DNA of 64,000 bases, taken from Streptomyces pseudovenezuelae. Lineage in GTDB: Bacteria; Actinomycetota; Actinomycetes; Streptomycetales; Streptomycetaceae. Shown piece after piece: positions 8,849 to 18,069 of the stretch. The stretch lies in contig NZ_JARXVH010000010.1 in assembly GCF_029892565.1 (NCBI RefSeq), forward strand, positions 1 to 64,000, written 5' to 3'. The notes beneath the pieces were generated by a model. That model was given only the letters and a program-made list of their open reading frames with translations, was not told where the DNA came from and made no database searches. Made by a program: the position numbers and the translations under genes. Numbering within the stretch: position 1 is the first letter of the stretch; each line of letters opens with the position of its first letter.

Positions 8849-8870
8849 CTGTCGTTTTACTGTCGGACAA
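8849..8870. promoter_or_regulatory. Candidate response-regulator direct repeat
   Basis: The hexamer CTGTCG occurs at 8849 and again at 8860, an 11-bp period typical of OmpR/PhoB-type direct-repeat operators. It sits in the 153-bp divergent region between the flavocytochrome operon and the two-component system, so the regulator at 8948 may bind here to control both. This is inference from spacing only. Confidence 0.35.
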
Positions 8871-8947
8871 CTTTCAAGTGCTTATCGATCCGGTCGCCCG
8901 AGGACACCGGCAGTGGCATCCGCGCCCGAGTGGCGCACTATGTGCGG

Positions 8948-9637
8948 GTGGAAAAAGTACGACTCCTCGTCGTGGACGACGACCCGCCGATCGCCGATCT
9001 CGTCGCGACGGTCGCCCGCTACGAGGGCTGGGAGGCGGTCACCGCGAACTCCGGCGAGGAGGCGCTGCGGCGGGCCGCCGAGTTCCATCCGGACATCGTG
9101 GTGCTCGACCTGATGCTGCCGGACCTGGACGGGTTCGGCGTGCTCGACCGGCTGCGCGGCTCCGGGACGATGGTGCCCGTGGTGTTCCTGACCGCGCGGG
9201 ACGCGGTCGCCGACCGGGTGGCGGGGCTGACCCGGGGCGGTGACGACTACCTGGTCAAGCCGTTCGCGGTGGAGGAGCTGATGGCCCGGCTGCGGACGGT
9301 GCTGCGGCGCAGCGCCGGGCCCGGGTTCCAGCGGTCGGTGCTCCAGGTCGCGGACCTGACGATGGACGAGGACACGCGCGAGGTGCGGCGCGGCGACAAG
9401 CTGCTCACGCTCACCCCGACCGAGTACGAGGTGCTGCGCTTCCTGATGCGCAAGTCGCCGACCGTGATGACCAAGGCGCAGATCCTCGACCATGTGTGGG
9501 AGTACGGCTTCGGGGGCCGCTCGAACGTGGTCGAGCTGGTCGTCAGCCGGCTGCGCCGCAAGCTCGACGACACGGGTGAGCCGCTGATCCACACCGTGCG
9601 GGGCTTCGGGTACGTGGTCCGGCAGGTCGCGGAGTGA
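8948..9637 (+). CDS. OmpR-family response regulator
   Basis: A 229-231-residue transcription factor: receiver domain (LLVVDDDPPIAD acidic pocket, phospho-acceptor Asp in VVLDLMLPDLDG, Lys in YLVKPF) and C-terminal winged helix (LTLTPTEYEVLRFLM to GRSNVVELVVSRLRRKLD and VRGFGYVVR). Two in-frame GTG starts exist, 8942 and 8948. I prefer 8948 because CACTAT at 8936-8941 could be a -10 box exactly six bases before it, as at several leaderless genes in this window. Its stop overlaps the sensor kinase start as GTGA. Divergent from the ferric-reductase/FMN/ApbE operon, its most likely target. Confidence 0.92.
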   Translation: MEKVRLLVVDDDPPIADLVATVARYEGWEAVTANSGEEALRRAAEFHPDIVVLDLMLPDLDGFGVLDRLRGSGTMVPVVFLTARDAVADRVAGLTRGGDDYLVKPFAVEELMARLRTVLRRSAGPGFQRSVLQVADLTMDEDTREVRRGDKLLTLTPTEYEVLRFLMRKSPTVMTKAQILDHVWEYGFGGRSNVVELVVSRLRRKLDDTGEPLIHTVRGFGYVVRQVAE

Positions 9638-11094
9638 TCGGGCGGCTGCGCCGGACGTACGGGAGGCTGCGGCTCGGTACCCGGCTCGCGCTGGGGCTCG
9701 GAGCGCTGGCCCTGGTGGCGTTCGCCGTCGTCGGCACCGCCCTGACGACCTACATGCGGGACTATCTGTCGGCCCAGCTCGACGACCAGCTCGGCCTCGC
9801 CCAGACCGCCCAGTCCAAGAACATCGCGGCGAAGGGCTCCCTTGAGGGCAAGAAGTACTACCGCTGGTACTACGCCGTGTACGACGTCAGAGACGGCGAC
9901 CCGGTGCTGCGCAAGCCCGAGGACAGCTCGGACCTGCCCACGGACATAAAGGACCTCACCGCCCTGGCCAAGGCGCAGGTCTCCGCCAAGACCGAGGTGC
10001 TGCGCACCCGGCACATCACGGGCGAGGGCGAGTACCGGCTGCGCGGCTGCGAGGTCGAGCCCGGGGTGGTGCTGGTCAGCGGGGCGCCGATGGACAACAT
10101 CGACGACACGGTCCAGCAGCTGGTCATCATCCAGGTGGTCGCCTTCGGGGCGGCGCTGCTGGCGCTGGTGGTGCTCGGCCGGCGACTGCTGCGGCGCGGT
10201 CTGCAGCCGCTGAGCGACATGGCCCACACCGCGCACGGCATCGCCTCGCACGACCTGACCGAGTCGGCGGCGCGGCTGCCGCTGCGTGCGGACGAGCGGG
10301 GCGGCGGCCCGGAGGTCGAGGAACTGCGCACCGCCTTCAACACGATGCTGGAGCACATCGACGACTCCCTCGCGGTCCGCGCGGAGGCCGAGCAGCGACT
10401 GCGCCGGTTCGTCGCGGACGCCTCGCACGAGCTGCGTACGCCGCTCATGTCGGTACGGGGTTACGCGGACCTCTTCCAGTACGCCGCCGCCAACGCTCCC
10501 GAGGAGCGCGACAAGCACCTCGCCCGGCTGCGCGCCGAGGCCGCCCGCATGGGCGTGCTCCTCGACGACCTGCTGCTGCTCGCCCGCCTCGACGCGGCCG
10601 AGGTGGAGGCGCCGCTGCGGATGCGGGACGCGGACCTGGTGGAACTGGCCGAGGAGGCCGCGGACGCGTTCCGCGCGAGCCACCCCGACCATCCGCTGAC
10701 GGTCGAGGACGGCCCCGAGACGCTCCGTCTACGCCTGGACCCGCAACGCATCCGCCAGGTCCTGGACAACCTCCTCACCAACGCGGCCATCCACACGCCC
10801 GTCGGCACGCCCGTCTCCGTGTCGGTCTCGGCCGAGGGCTCCAGCGCGACGGTCCGGGTCACGGATGCGGGCCCTGGCATCCCGGCCGCCGACCGGGAGC
10901 GCGTCTTCGACCGCTTCTACCGCGTGGACAAGGCCCGCAGCCGCGACCGGGGCGGCAGCGGCCTGGGCCTGTCGGTCGCGAACGCGCTGATCCGGGCGCA
11001 CGGCGGGACGATCGAGTTGGGCGGAGGGCCGGGAGAGACGGTGTTCACCGTACGGCTCCCACTCAGCGGTACGGCAGGTCTTACGGACCCATGA
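9634..11094 (+). CDS. Two-component sensor histidine kinase
   Basis: Membrane sensor kinase of 486 residues. TM1 is at about residues 13-37, an extracytoplasmic sensor of about 120 residues follows, TM2 is at about 165-190, then HAMP, a dimerisation domain with phospho-acceptor FVADASHELRTPLMSVRG and a HATPase domain (N box NLLTNA, G1 DAGPGIP, G2 GGSGLGLSVANALI). GTG start overlaps the response-regulator stop. The signal sensed by the outer domain is unknown; the neighbouring flavin electron-transfer genes suggest a redox or metal cue, but that is only context. A small CCGCA/TGCGG hairpin follows the gene at 11110-11126. Confidence 0.93.
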   Translation: MIGRLRRTYGRLRLGTRLALGLGALALVAFAVVGTALTTYMRDYLSAQLDDQLGLAQTAQSKNIAAKGSLEGKKYYRWYYAVYDVRDGDPVLRKPEDSSDLPTDIKDLTALAKAQVSAKTEVLRTRHITGEGEYRLRGCEVEPGVVLVSGAPMDNIDDTVQQLVIIQVVAFGAALLALVVLGRRLLRRGLQPLSDMAHTAHGIASHDLTESAARLPLRADERGGGPEVEELRTAFNTMLEHIDDSLAVRAEAEQRLRRFVADASHELRTPLMSVRGYADLFQYAAANAPEERDKHLARLRAEAARMGVLLDDLLLLARLDAAEVEAPLRMRDADLVELAEEAADAFRASHPDHPLTVEDGPETLRLRLDPQRIRQVLDNLLTNAAIHTPVGTPVSVSVSAEGSSATVRVTDAGPGIPAADRERVFDRFYRVDKARSRDRGGSGLGLSVANALIRAHGGTIELGGGPGETVFTVRLPLSGTAGLTDP

Positions 11095-11134
11095 CGTACC
11101 GGGCGTGACTCCGCATTCGGTGCGGATGCCGCCC

Positions 11135-11140
11135 TAGCGT
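11135..11140 (+). promoter_or_regulatory. -10 box of a leaderless promoter
   Basis: TAGCGT lies exactly six bases before the ATG at 11147, and no Shine-Dalgarno sequence is visible. This places the transcription start at or next to the start codon. The same TAnnnT-N6-start geometry recurs at 14233, 17956 (minus strand), 18070 and 36141. Confidence 0.55.
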
Positions 11141-11146
11141 GGGCGC

Positions 11147-12136
11147 ATGCGTGTACTGGTCACCGGCGGTGCCGGGTTCATCGGGTCCCATGTCGTGCGG
11201 GCACTGGAGGCACACGGGCACGAGCCCGTCGTGTACGACGACCGCGCCGACCCCGCCTGCGACGTACGGGACCCGGACGCCGTCCGTCGTGCCCTGTCCG
11301 GCGTCGACGCGGTCTGCCACCAGGCGGCGATGGTCGGCCTCGGCGCCGGTTTCGCGGACGCCGCACAGTACGTCTCCCGCAACGACCTCGGCACCGCCGT
11401 GCTGCTCACCGCCATGTCCGAGTCGGGCGTACGGCGGCTGGTGCTCGCCGGGTCGATGGTCGTGTACGGCGAGGGGCGCTACGTCTGTTCCGCGCACGGG
11501 GTCGTACGGCCGGGCCCGCGTGCGGTCGCCGACCTCGACGCCGGCCGCTTCGAGCCGTCCTGTCCGGTCTGCGCGGCGGAGTTGTCGCGCGGGCTGGTCG
11601 GGGAGGACGCCCCGGTCGACCCGCGGAACGTGTACGCGACGACCAAGCTGACCCAGGAGCACCTGGCGGCGGCGTGGGCCCGGGCGACCGACGGCTCGGC
11701 GGTGTCGCTGCGCTATCACAACGTGTACGGCCCCGGCATGCCCCGTGACACCCCGTACGCGGGCGTCGCCTCCTTCTTCCGCTCCTCGCTGGCTCGCGGT
11801 GAGGCTCCGCGCGTCTTCGAAGACGGGCGCCAGCTACGGGACTTCGTGCACGTACGGGATGTGGCGGCGGCCAACGTGGCCGCACTGGAGGCGAGTTCAC
11901 GCGAAGGCGCGCTGACGGTCTACAACACCGGCAGCGGCGAACCGCACACGGTCGGCGAGATGGCCCGGGCGTTGGCGGAGGCCCACGGGGGCCCGGAGCC
12001 GGTGATCACCGGGGAGTACCGACTCGGCGACGTACGCCATATCGCGGCCGACTCGACGTTGCTGCGCACGGAGTTGGGATGGAAGGCGGGGGTGGGGTTC
12101 GAGGAGGGGATGCGGGAGTTCGCTGCGGCGGAGTGA
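11147..12136 (+). CDS. NAD-dependent epimerase/dehydratase with a zinc-ribbon-like insert
   Basis: Extended short-chain dehydrogenase of 329 residues acting on a nucleotide sugar. VLVTGGAGFIGSHVV binds NAD; catalytic residues lie in AGSMVVYGEG and the YATTK motif (Tyr/Lys). After the active-site strand there is an insertion with CSAH and CPVC, spaced C-x2-H-x21-C-x2-C, suggesting a bound zinc. The insert is seen directly; the metal is inferred. C-terminal substrate residues are as in UDP-glucose 4-epimerase and dTDP-glucose dehydratase relatives, so the exact sugar is open. Nearby glycosyltransferases could use the product. The start is apparently leaderless. Confidence 0.88.
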   Translation: MRVLVTGGAGFIGSHVVRALEAHGHEPVVYDDRADPACDVRDPDAVRRALSGVDAVCHQAAMVGLGAGFADAAQYVSRNDLGTAVLLTAMSESGVRRLVLAGSMVVYGEGRYVCSAHGVVRPGPRAVADLDAGRFEPSCPVCAAELSRGLVGEDAPVDPRNVYATTKLTQEHLAAAWARATDGSAVSLRYHNVYGPGMPRDTPYAGVASFFRSSLARGEAPRVFEDGRQLRDFVHVRDVAAANVAALEASSREGALTVYNTGSGEPHTVGEMARALAEAHGGPEPVITGEYRLGDVRHIAADSTLLRTELGWKAGVGFEEGMREFAAAE

Positions 12137-12189
12137 GGGGCGGGCTGGAGTGGAGTGGGGTGCGGTGGGCGTGGCGACGGCCGCGCGGC

Positions 12190-13308
12190 TCACCCCTCCG
12201 GCACCGGAACCGGCAGCGTCACCTCGAACCGGCATCCCCCGGGGATGTTGCGTACGGTGGCCCGACCCTGGTGCGCCTCCACGATGCCCCGCACGATGGC
12301 GAGGCCAAGGCCCGCTCCCGCAGGGGGAGTTCGGGCATGGGTCCCCCGCCACCCCGTGTCGAAGACGCGGGGCAGGTCCTCTTCCGGGATGCCTCCGCAG
12401 CCGTCGGTGACGGACAGCACCACGCCTTCGGGCGAGCGTTCGGCGGCCACCGCGACCGTGCCGTCGGCCGGGGTGCGGCGGATCGCGTTGATCAGGAGGT
12501 TGCCCAGCACCCGGCTCATCTCCTTGCCGTCCACCTCCACCGGCACGGGTTCGACCCGGTCACCGACCAGCCGCACGCCGTGTTCGCTCGCCAGCGCGTC
12601 GGCACCGGCCAGCGCGTCGCCGACGAGGTCGAACAGGGAGATCCGGCTGGGGCTCAGCGCCAGCGCCCCCGCGTGGATGCGGGAGAGTTCGAAGAGGTCG
12701 CCGACCATGTCGTTGAGGCGCTCGACCTCGGTGCGGATCTGTCGGAGGTAGCGGTCGGGGTCGGCGGCGACGCCGTCCTCCAGCGCCTCGGACATCGCAC
12801 GCAGGCCGGCCAGCGGGGTGCGCAGGTCGTGGGAGATCCAGGCGACGAGTTCACGCCGGGAGGACTCCAGGGCACGTTCGCGTTCGCGGGACTCGGCGAG
12901 ACGGGCGCTCGTGTTCTCCAACTCCCGGCTGAGGGCGGCGAGTTCGGCGGTCGCCGGGCCCTCGGGGGTGGTGAAGTCACCGCCGTCGCCGAAGGAACGG
13001 GCGGCGAGCGCGAGGGCCTTGCTGCGGCCGACGACCCAACGGCCCAGCAGCAGAGCGGTGGCCAGGGAGACCACCGTGGCCATGGCGACGACCGTCGTGA
13101 CGACACTCAGGTCATGGCTGGACAGGAACATCGCCTGCGCGACGGCCAGCGTCCCCGCGAGCATCGCGGTGACGGCGACGGCGGCCACCACGGCGAGGTG
13201 CGCGACGACCGAACGCCGTCGGATCAGCAGCAGGACGCCGGCCCCGAGGAGACCGGCCGCGGCTGCGCCGAGGAAGGCGAAGAGAACGATGAGCAGGGTG
13301 TCACGCAT
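12190..13308 (-). CDS. Two-component sensor histidine kinase
   Basis: A 372-residue membrane kinase with about four N-terminal hydrophobic helices (to about residue 90) and almost no extracytoplasmic loop, so it may sense something in the membrane. A cytoplasmic HAMP-like region follows, then a phospho-acceptor motif AWISHDLRTPLAGL and a HATPase domain with NLLINAI, DGCGGIP and GAGLGLAIVRG. Its ATG is 3 bp after the stop of the response regulator, forming one minus-strand operon. It converges on the epimerase gene with a 53-bp gap. Confidence 0.92.
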   Translation of the reverse strand: MRDTLLIVLFAFLGAAAAGLLGAGVLLLIRRRSVVAHLAVVAAVAVTAMLAGTLAVAQAMFLSSHDLSVVTTVVAMATVVSLATALLLGRWVVGRSKALALAARSFGDGGDFTTPEGPATAELAALSRELENTSARLAESRERERALESSRRELVAWISHDLRTPLAGLRAMSEALEDGVAADPDRYLRQIRTEVERLNDMVGDLFELSRIHAGALALSPSRISLFDLVGDALAGADALASEHGVRLVGDRVEPVPVEVDGKEMSRVLGNLLINAIRRTPADGTVAVAAERSPEGVVLSVTDGCGGIPEEDLPRVFDTGWRGTHARTPPAGAGLGLAIVRGIVEAHQGRATVRNIPGGCRFEVTLPVPVPEG

Positions 13309-13311
13309 GCC

Positions 13312-14121
<810 letters not shown>

Positions 14122-14220
14122 GCGGCCAGCCTCGCACCCGGCACGCGCGGATGCCGTGGCAGGCCCCTGACGTCCGTGTTTCGTAAGGATCCGAAGTCCG
14201 AAATGCCCGTTCTCCGTTCG

Positions 14221-14226
14221 TAGGGT
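14221..14226 (+). promoter_or_regulatory. -10 box of a leaderless promoter
   Basis: TAGGGT ends exactly six bases before the GTG at 14233, the same geometry as at 11147, 17956, 18070 and 36141. No clear -35 box is present at the expected distance. Confidence 0.5.
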
Positions 14227-14232
14227 GAGACC

Positions 14233-14955
14233 GTGACGACCACCCCCGCTCCCAGCCCCTTCCCGGCCATGACGTCGCCTGGCGTCGACGTGGTGCTCCC
14301 GTGTCTCGACGAGGCCGAGGCGCTGCCCCGGGTCCTGGCGCGTGTGCCGCCCGGCTGGCGTGCCCTCGTCGTGGACAACGGCTCCACGGACGGCTCGGCC
14401 GACCTCGCCCACGCGCTCGGCGCGACCGTCGTGCGCGAGGAGCGGCGCGGTTTCGGCGCCGCCTGCCACGCGGGCCTGCTGGCCGCTACGGCGGACATCG
14501 TCTGCTTCTGCGACTGCGACGCGTCTCTCGACCCCGCCGACCTGGTGCCCTTCGTGAACCGGATCCGTTCCGGCGAGGCCGACCTGGTCCTGGGCCGGCG
14601 CCGACCGCAAGGCCGCGGCAGCTGGCCGCCGCACGCCCGGGCCGGCAACCTCGCCCTCGCCCAACTCCTGCGCCGCCGCACGGGTTTGCGCCTGCACGAC
14701 CTGGGCCCCCTGCGCGCCGCCCGCCGCGAACCCCTCCTCGACCTCGGCCTGACCGACCGCCGCAGCGGCTACCCGCTCCAGATGGTCGTCCGCGCCGCCG
14801 AGGCGGGCTGGCGGATCGCCGAGTACGACGTCCCGTACCACCCGCGCCTCGGTGCCTCCAAGGTCACCGGCACCTGGCGCGGTACCTGGCAGGCGGTGCG
14901 CGACATGAACCGCGTACTGGCCGAACGCCCCACCGGAGAAGGGGCCCCGCGATGA
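14233..14955 (+). CDS. GT2 family glycosyltransferase
   Basis: Cytoplasmic family 2 glycosyltransferase of 240 residues. It has VDVVLPCLDEAEALP, VVDNGSTDGSADLA and the metal-binding region CFCDCDASLDPADL, as in polyprenyl-phosphate sugar synthases. The donor and acceptor are not determinable. It is first of a plus-strand trio with a DUF2064-type transferase and a methyltransferase, all joined by stop-start overlaps, so the three probably modify one sugar or lipid substrate. Confidence 0.85.
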   Translation: MTTTPAPSPFPAMTSPGVDVVLPCLDEAEALPRVLARVPPGWRALVVDNGSTDGSADLAHALGATVVREERRGFGAACHAGLLAATADIVCFCDCDASLDPADLVPFVNRIRSGEADLVLGRRRPQGRGSWPPHARAGNLALAQLLRRRTGLRLHDLGPLRAARREPLLDLGLTDRRSGYPLQMVVRAAEAGWRIAEYDVPYHPRLGASKVTGTWRGTWQAVRDMNRVLAERPTGEGAPR

Positions 14956-15563
14956 CCACACTCCTCGTCATCGCCAAGGAACCCCGACCGGGCCGGGTCA
15001 AAACCCGACTGACCCCACCGTTCACGCCGGAGGAGGCCGCGGCTCTCGCCGAGGCGGCACTCGCGGACACCCTGGACACGGTGGCCCGCACCCCCGCCGA
15101 CCGCCGGGTCCTGGTCCTGGACGGCGCACCGGGGCCCTGGCTGCCGCCCGGCTTCGAGGTGGTGCCGCAGTGCGCGGGCGGCCTGGACGAACGCCTGGCG
15201 GCGGCCTTCGCGGGCTGTACCGGCCCGGCCCTCCTCATCGGCATGGACACCCCCCAGGTCACCCCGGAACTCCTCACCGTCGACTTCACCGACCGCGACG
15301 CGTACTTCGGCCCCGCCGAGGACGGCGGCTTCTGGGCCCTCGGCCTGGCCGCCCCCAACCCCGCCCTCCTGCTCGGCGTCCCCATGTCGACCCCTCACAC
15401 GGGCGCCGCCCAACGGGCCCGGCTGGCGGGACTGCGGGTACGGGAGCTGCCGTGCCTTCGGGACGTGGACACGGCGGACGACGCGGAGGTCGTGGCGAGA
15501 GCGGCGGCCGGGGGACGGTTCGCGGCGCGGTGGGCTGAGTTGGGCGGGGTGGGGATTCGGTGA
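14952..15563 (+). CDS. TIGR04282/DUF2064-type glycosyltransferase-like protein
   Basis: A 203-residue nucleotidyl/glycosyltransferase-A-fold protein. The N-terminus TTLLVIAKEPRPGRVKTRL resembles the nucleotide-binding start of the family, and LLIGMDTPQVTPELL plus GPAEDGGFWALGL mark the active site. Family members occur beside GT2 enzymes in sugar or lipid modification clusters, but the reaction is not well established. ATG 14952 overlaps the GT2 stop and its own stop overlaps the methyltransferase GTG, so translation is coupled. The overlap-defined start is preferred to longer openings of the frame. Confidence 0.82.
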   Translation: MTTLLVIAKEPRPGRVKTRLTPPFTPEEAAALAEAALADTLDTVARTPADRRVLVLDGAPGPWLPPGFEVVPQCAGGLDERLAAAFAGCTGPALLIGMDTPQVTPELLTVDFTDRDAYFGPAEDGGFWALGLAAPNPALLLGVPMSTPHTGAAQRARLAGLRVRELPCLRDVDTADDAEVVARAAAGGRFAARWAELGGVGIR

Positions 15564-16378
15564 GCGGGGGTTCGATGAGCGGAGTGGCGAGGGTGGCCGA
15601 GCGGAGCCTCCGGCAAGGCGGCTCGGTCGACGGGCGGCCATGGTCCGCCGATCCCTACTCCGACGCCCTGCGCAACGGGCGCGGCCCGCTCTTCCTACGG
15701 CGGGCCGACGGCTGGCTGTTGCCGTTGGAGGTGGAGCGCTGGTGTGCGGACGCCGACGCGGCGGATCTGGAGGTGTTGCGGCGGTGCGAGGGTGCGGTGC
15801 TGGACGTCGGGTGCGGGCCGGGGCGCCTGGTCGCGGCCTTGGGCGTACGGGGCCGGCGTGTGCTCGGCATCGATGTGAGCGAGGCGGCCGTCGCCCGCAC
15901 GGTGGCCCTCGGCGGACAGGCCCTGCACCGGTCGGTCTTCGAACCGCTGCCCGGTGAGGGCCGTTGGGGCACGGTGCTGCTGATCGACGGGAACATCGGC
16001 ATCGGCGGCGACCCACGGGCCTTGCTCGACCGTACCGCCCAACTTCTCGCTCCCGGCGGCCTGTTGATCGCCGAGACGGTGGCCGGTCTGGACGTCGACG
16101 AGCAGATCCACGTACGCGTCGCCGACGCCCACGGGACCGTCGGCACCGCCTTCCCGTGGGCCCGGCTCGGCACGCCGGCCCTGCTGCGGCACGGCGACCG
16201 CGCGGGCTGGCGTGCCGTCGATCAGTGGTCGGCCGACGGCCGTTCCTTCGTCGCCCTGCGCAGCCGCACCGCGTGCAGCAGTACGTACAGCAGCGCCGAG
16301 CCGCCGAACAGCACCGCCGTCAGCAGCAGCCAGCGGGTCGCGAAGCCGTCGGCGGACAGGCCGGTGGCGGAGGTGTAA
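15560..16378 (+). CDS. Class I SAM-dependent methyltransferase with overlapping 3' tail
   Basis: A 272-residue methyltransferase with motif I VLDVGCGPGRLVAAL, an acidic residue in VLGIDVSEAA and post-motifs IDGNIGIGGDP and LLAPGGLLIAETV. The natural domain end would be near DGRSFVALRSRTA (about residue 235). The remaining 37 residues are Ser/Pro-rich and are read from the strand opposite the convergent membrane-protein gene, so they look like run-on to the first available stop. Third in the coupled GT2/DUF2064/methyltransferase unit. Substrate unknown. Confidence 0.83.
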   Translation: MSGGSMSGVARVAERSLRQGGSVDGRPWSADPYSDALRNGRGPLFLRRADGWLLPLEVERWCADADAADLEVLRRCEGAVLDVGCGPGRLVAALGVRGRRVLGIDVSEAAVARTVALGGQALHRSVFEPLPGEGRWGTVLLIDGNIGIGGDPRALLDRTAQLLAPGGLLIAETVAGLDVDEQIHVRVADAHGTVGTAFPWARLGTPALLRHGDRAGWRAVDQWSADGRSFVALRSRTACSSTYSSAEPPNSTAVSSSQRVAKPSADRPVAEV

Positions 16379-16689
16379 CGCCCCGCCACCTCGCCGCCGA
16401 TCAGCGGGAACCACACCAGCAGAAGCAGCCCGGACAGGGCGGCGGGCACCCTGACGTACATCACCGCGCGTCGGCGTGGGCCCGCCGCCCGCACGAGCGC
16501 GCGGTCCGCCGCCGCGTACAGCGGCAGCAGGACGAGGTCGTGGAGCAGGGCGACGCCTACGATCCACAGCGCGACGCCGAACCAGTCACGCGCGAGCAGT
16601 TGCACTCCCGCGTAGGCGGCGAGCGCGAACGAACAGGCGAGCAGCAGGAGTTGGAACGTGCTGCCGAGCTGGAACCGGGGGCGCATCAC
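16222..16689 (-). CDS. Four-helix integral membrane protein
   Basis: A 155-residue protein with four hydrophobic segments separated by short Arg-rich cytoplasmic loops; no catalytic motif is recognised. It starts at GTG 16689 or ATG 16686, 22 bp after the stop of the molybdopterin oxidoreductase, and is probably in the same transcript. Its C-terminal 157 bp overlap the end of the convergent methyltransferase gene. The pairing with an oxidoreductase suggests a membrane partner or subunit, but nothing in the sequence proves it. I do not recognise the family. Confidence 0.7.
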   Translation of the reverse strand: MMRPRFQLGSTFQLLLLACSFALAAYAGVQLLARDWFGVALWIVGVALLHDLVLLPLYAAADRALVRAAGPRRRAVMYVRVPAALSGLLLLVWFPLIGGEVAGRYTSATGLSADGFATRWLLLTAVLFGGSALLYVLLHAVRLRRATKERPSADH

Positions 16690-16711
16690 AGAACTCCGAG
16701 GGTCGGTCGCA

Positions 16712-17956
16712 TCACAGGTCTCCGAACGTCAGCCGGCCGACCCACTTGGTGTTGAGCACTCCGGGTGCCGCGGGCACGATGATCCGGGCCGGGTGGCCGT
16801 GGTCGGGGGTCAACTCCGCACCGCCCACGAACAGGGCGAGCAGGGAGCGTGGGTCGCCGACCTGGTTGGCGCGCAGGGCCGCGTGGCGGAACGCGCCGTG
16901 CCGTTGCAGCGACTCGACGAAGACGTCGGTCGGGTCGTCGTGTCCGACGAGGGCGGCGAGGTCCCGCAGCCGTGCCCCGCGCCACAGTTGGTCGGAGGTG
17001 GCCCAACCCTCGACACAGGCGATGGGCAACGCGGCGCTGTGCAACGGGAGTCGGAGCAGTTCGGCACGGCTGAGCCGGACGGTACCGCCGCGCCCCCTCA
17101 CGACCAGCCGCCAGGCCTCCTCGCTCGTCTCGGTCTCGCTGATCCCGGCGTACGCGGCCGTCTTGTTGATCTGGAAGTCGCCGGGTCCGTTCCCGGGTTC
17201 GGCGCCGCCGTGCGGGGCGAGGACGGCACTCCAGCGCAGCCCGTCGAAGCTCCGCCCCACCGTCGTACCGAACAGCAACAGCGAACCGCCCCCGACCAGC
17301 CCGACCGCCCCACGCCGGGACACGGTGGGCGGGGCGGGGTTCGGGGAGGTCAACTCGTCCTTCTCACCCCGCAGTTCGGCCGGCCCACTCGCTCCGCGCA
17401 GTTCGCGCAGATTCCGCAGGGCCAGCGGCGTCTTCAGCACCGCGTGCGCGACGAAGGCGGCGAAGAACACCCACGCGCCGTAGAAGTGCAGGGCGTAGAA
17501 GGAGCCGGGGAAGATGTAGTCGAGCTGGACGTTCAGGACGCCGGTGACGAACTCGAACAGGCCGCCGCCGACCAGCAGCAACAGCGAGAGTCGCTCCAGC
17601 GCGTGGGCCAGGGAGCGGGCCGGCGGCAGGGTGAACAGCTTGGGCACGACCGACCACAGCTTGGCCAGCAGGACGGGGATCAGTGTGATCCCCAGCGTCA
17701 CATGGACGCCCTGGGTGAGTCGGTAGAGCCAGTGCGGGTCGGTCGGCCAGGCGAACAGGTAGAAGCCGAGCAGCCCCTTGCCGGGGGTCTTGTCGTTCAC
17801 CGGCGACAGGTCGGGGTTGTAGGCGGCGTACGACAGCAGTCCCGTCACGAACAGCACCGTGATCCCGCCGAGCAGGACGAGGCCGAGCAGCGAGGTGAAC
17901 CAGGGCCCGCGCAACGGGCTGCGCCAGAACGCGGGCGAGAAGGGAGAGCGTGGCAT
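16712..17956 (-). CDS. Cytochrome b561-like / sulfite-oxidase-type molybdopterin oxidoreductase fusion
   Basis: A 414-residue fusion. The N-terminal part (about 1-190) has five or six helices with histidines in QGVHVTLGI and ALHFYGAWVFFAAFVAHAV that fit a b-type haem membrane domain. After a linker and a twin-Arg-free hydrophobic segment (VSRRGAVGLVGGGSLLLFG, about 205-225) comes a molybdopterin domain with the Mo-ligand cysteine in PIACVEGWATSDQLWRG (Cys314) and the loop GHPARIIVPAAPG. Family relatives are membrane-bound reductases or dehydrogenases of uncertain substrate. The ATG at 17956 was chosen because TACGGT (17963-17968) lies six bases upstream, a leaderless pattern, and the extra 24 upstream codons are not protein-like. 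Confidence 0.87.
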   Translation of the reverse strand: MPRSPFSPAFWRSPLRGPWFTSLLGLVLLGGITVLFVTGLLSYAAYNPDLSPVNDKTPGKGLLGFYLFAWPTDPHWLYRLTQGVHVTLGITLIPVLLAKLWSVVPKLFTLPPARSLAHALERLSLLLLVGGGLFEFVTGVLNVQLDYIFPGSFYALHFYGAWVFFAAFVAHAVLKTPLALRNLRELRGASGPAELRGEKDELTSPNPAPPTVSRRGAVGLVGGGSLLLFGTTVGRSFDGLRWSAVLAPHGGAEPGNGPGDFQINKTAAYAGISETETSEEAWRLVVRGRGGTVRLSRAELLRLPLHSAALPIACVEGWATSDQLWRGARLRDLAALVGHDDPTDVFVESLQRHGAFRHAALRANQVGDPRSLLALFVGGAELTPDHGHPARIIVPAAPGVLNTKWVGRLTFGDL

Positions 17957-17962
17957 GCCCCG

Positions 17963-18063
17963 ACCGTAGGTCCGCGACCACCCTTGAAAGGGTCTGCGAA
18001 CCATGACGAAAGTCTGACGTCCGCCCACGTCAGCGTCTCGGGCGGGCCACGGCGGCCTAGCGT
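17963..18063. promoter_or_regulatory. Divergent leaderless promoter pair
   Basis: The minus-strand -10 TACGGT (17963-17968) and the plus-strand -10 TAGCGT (18058-18063) each end six bases from their start codons at 17956 and 18070. Between them ACCCTT-GA-AAGGGT (17980-17993) forms an inverted repeat that could be a regulator site. All are seen directly; activity is inferred. Confidence 0.5.
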
Positions 18064-18069
18064 TCCCGC

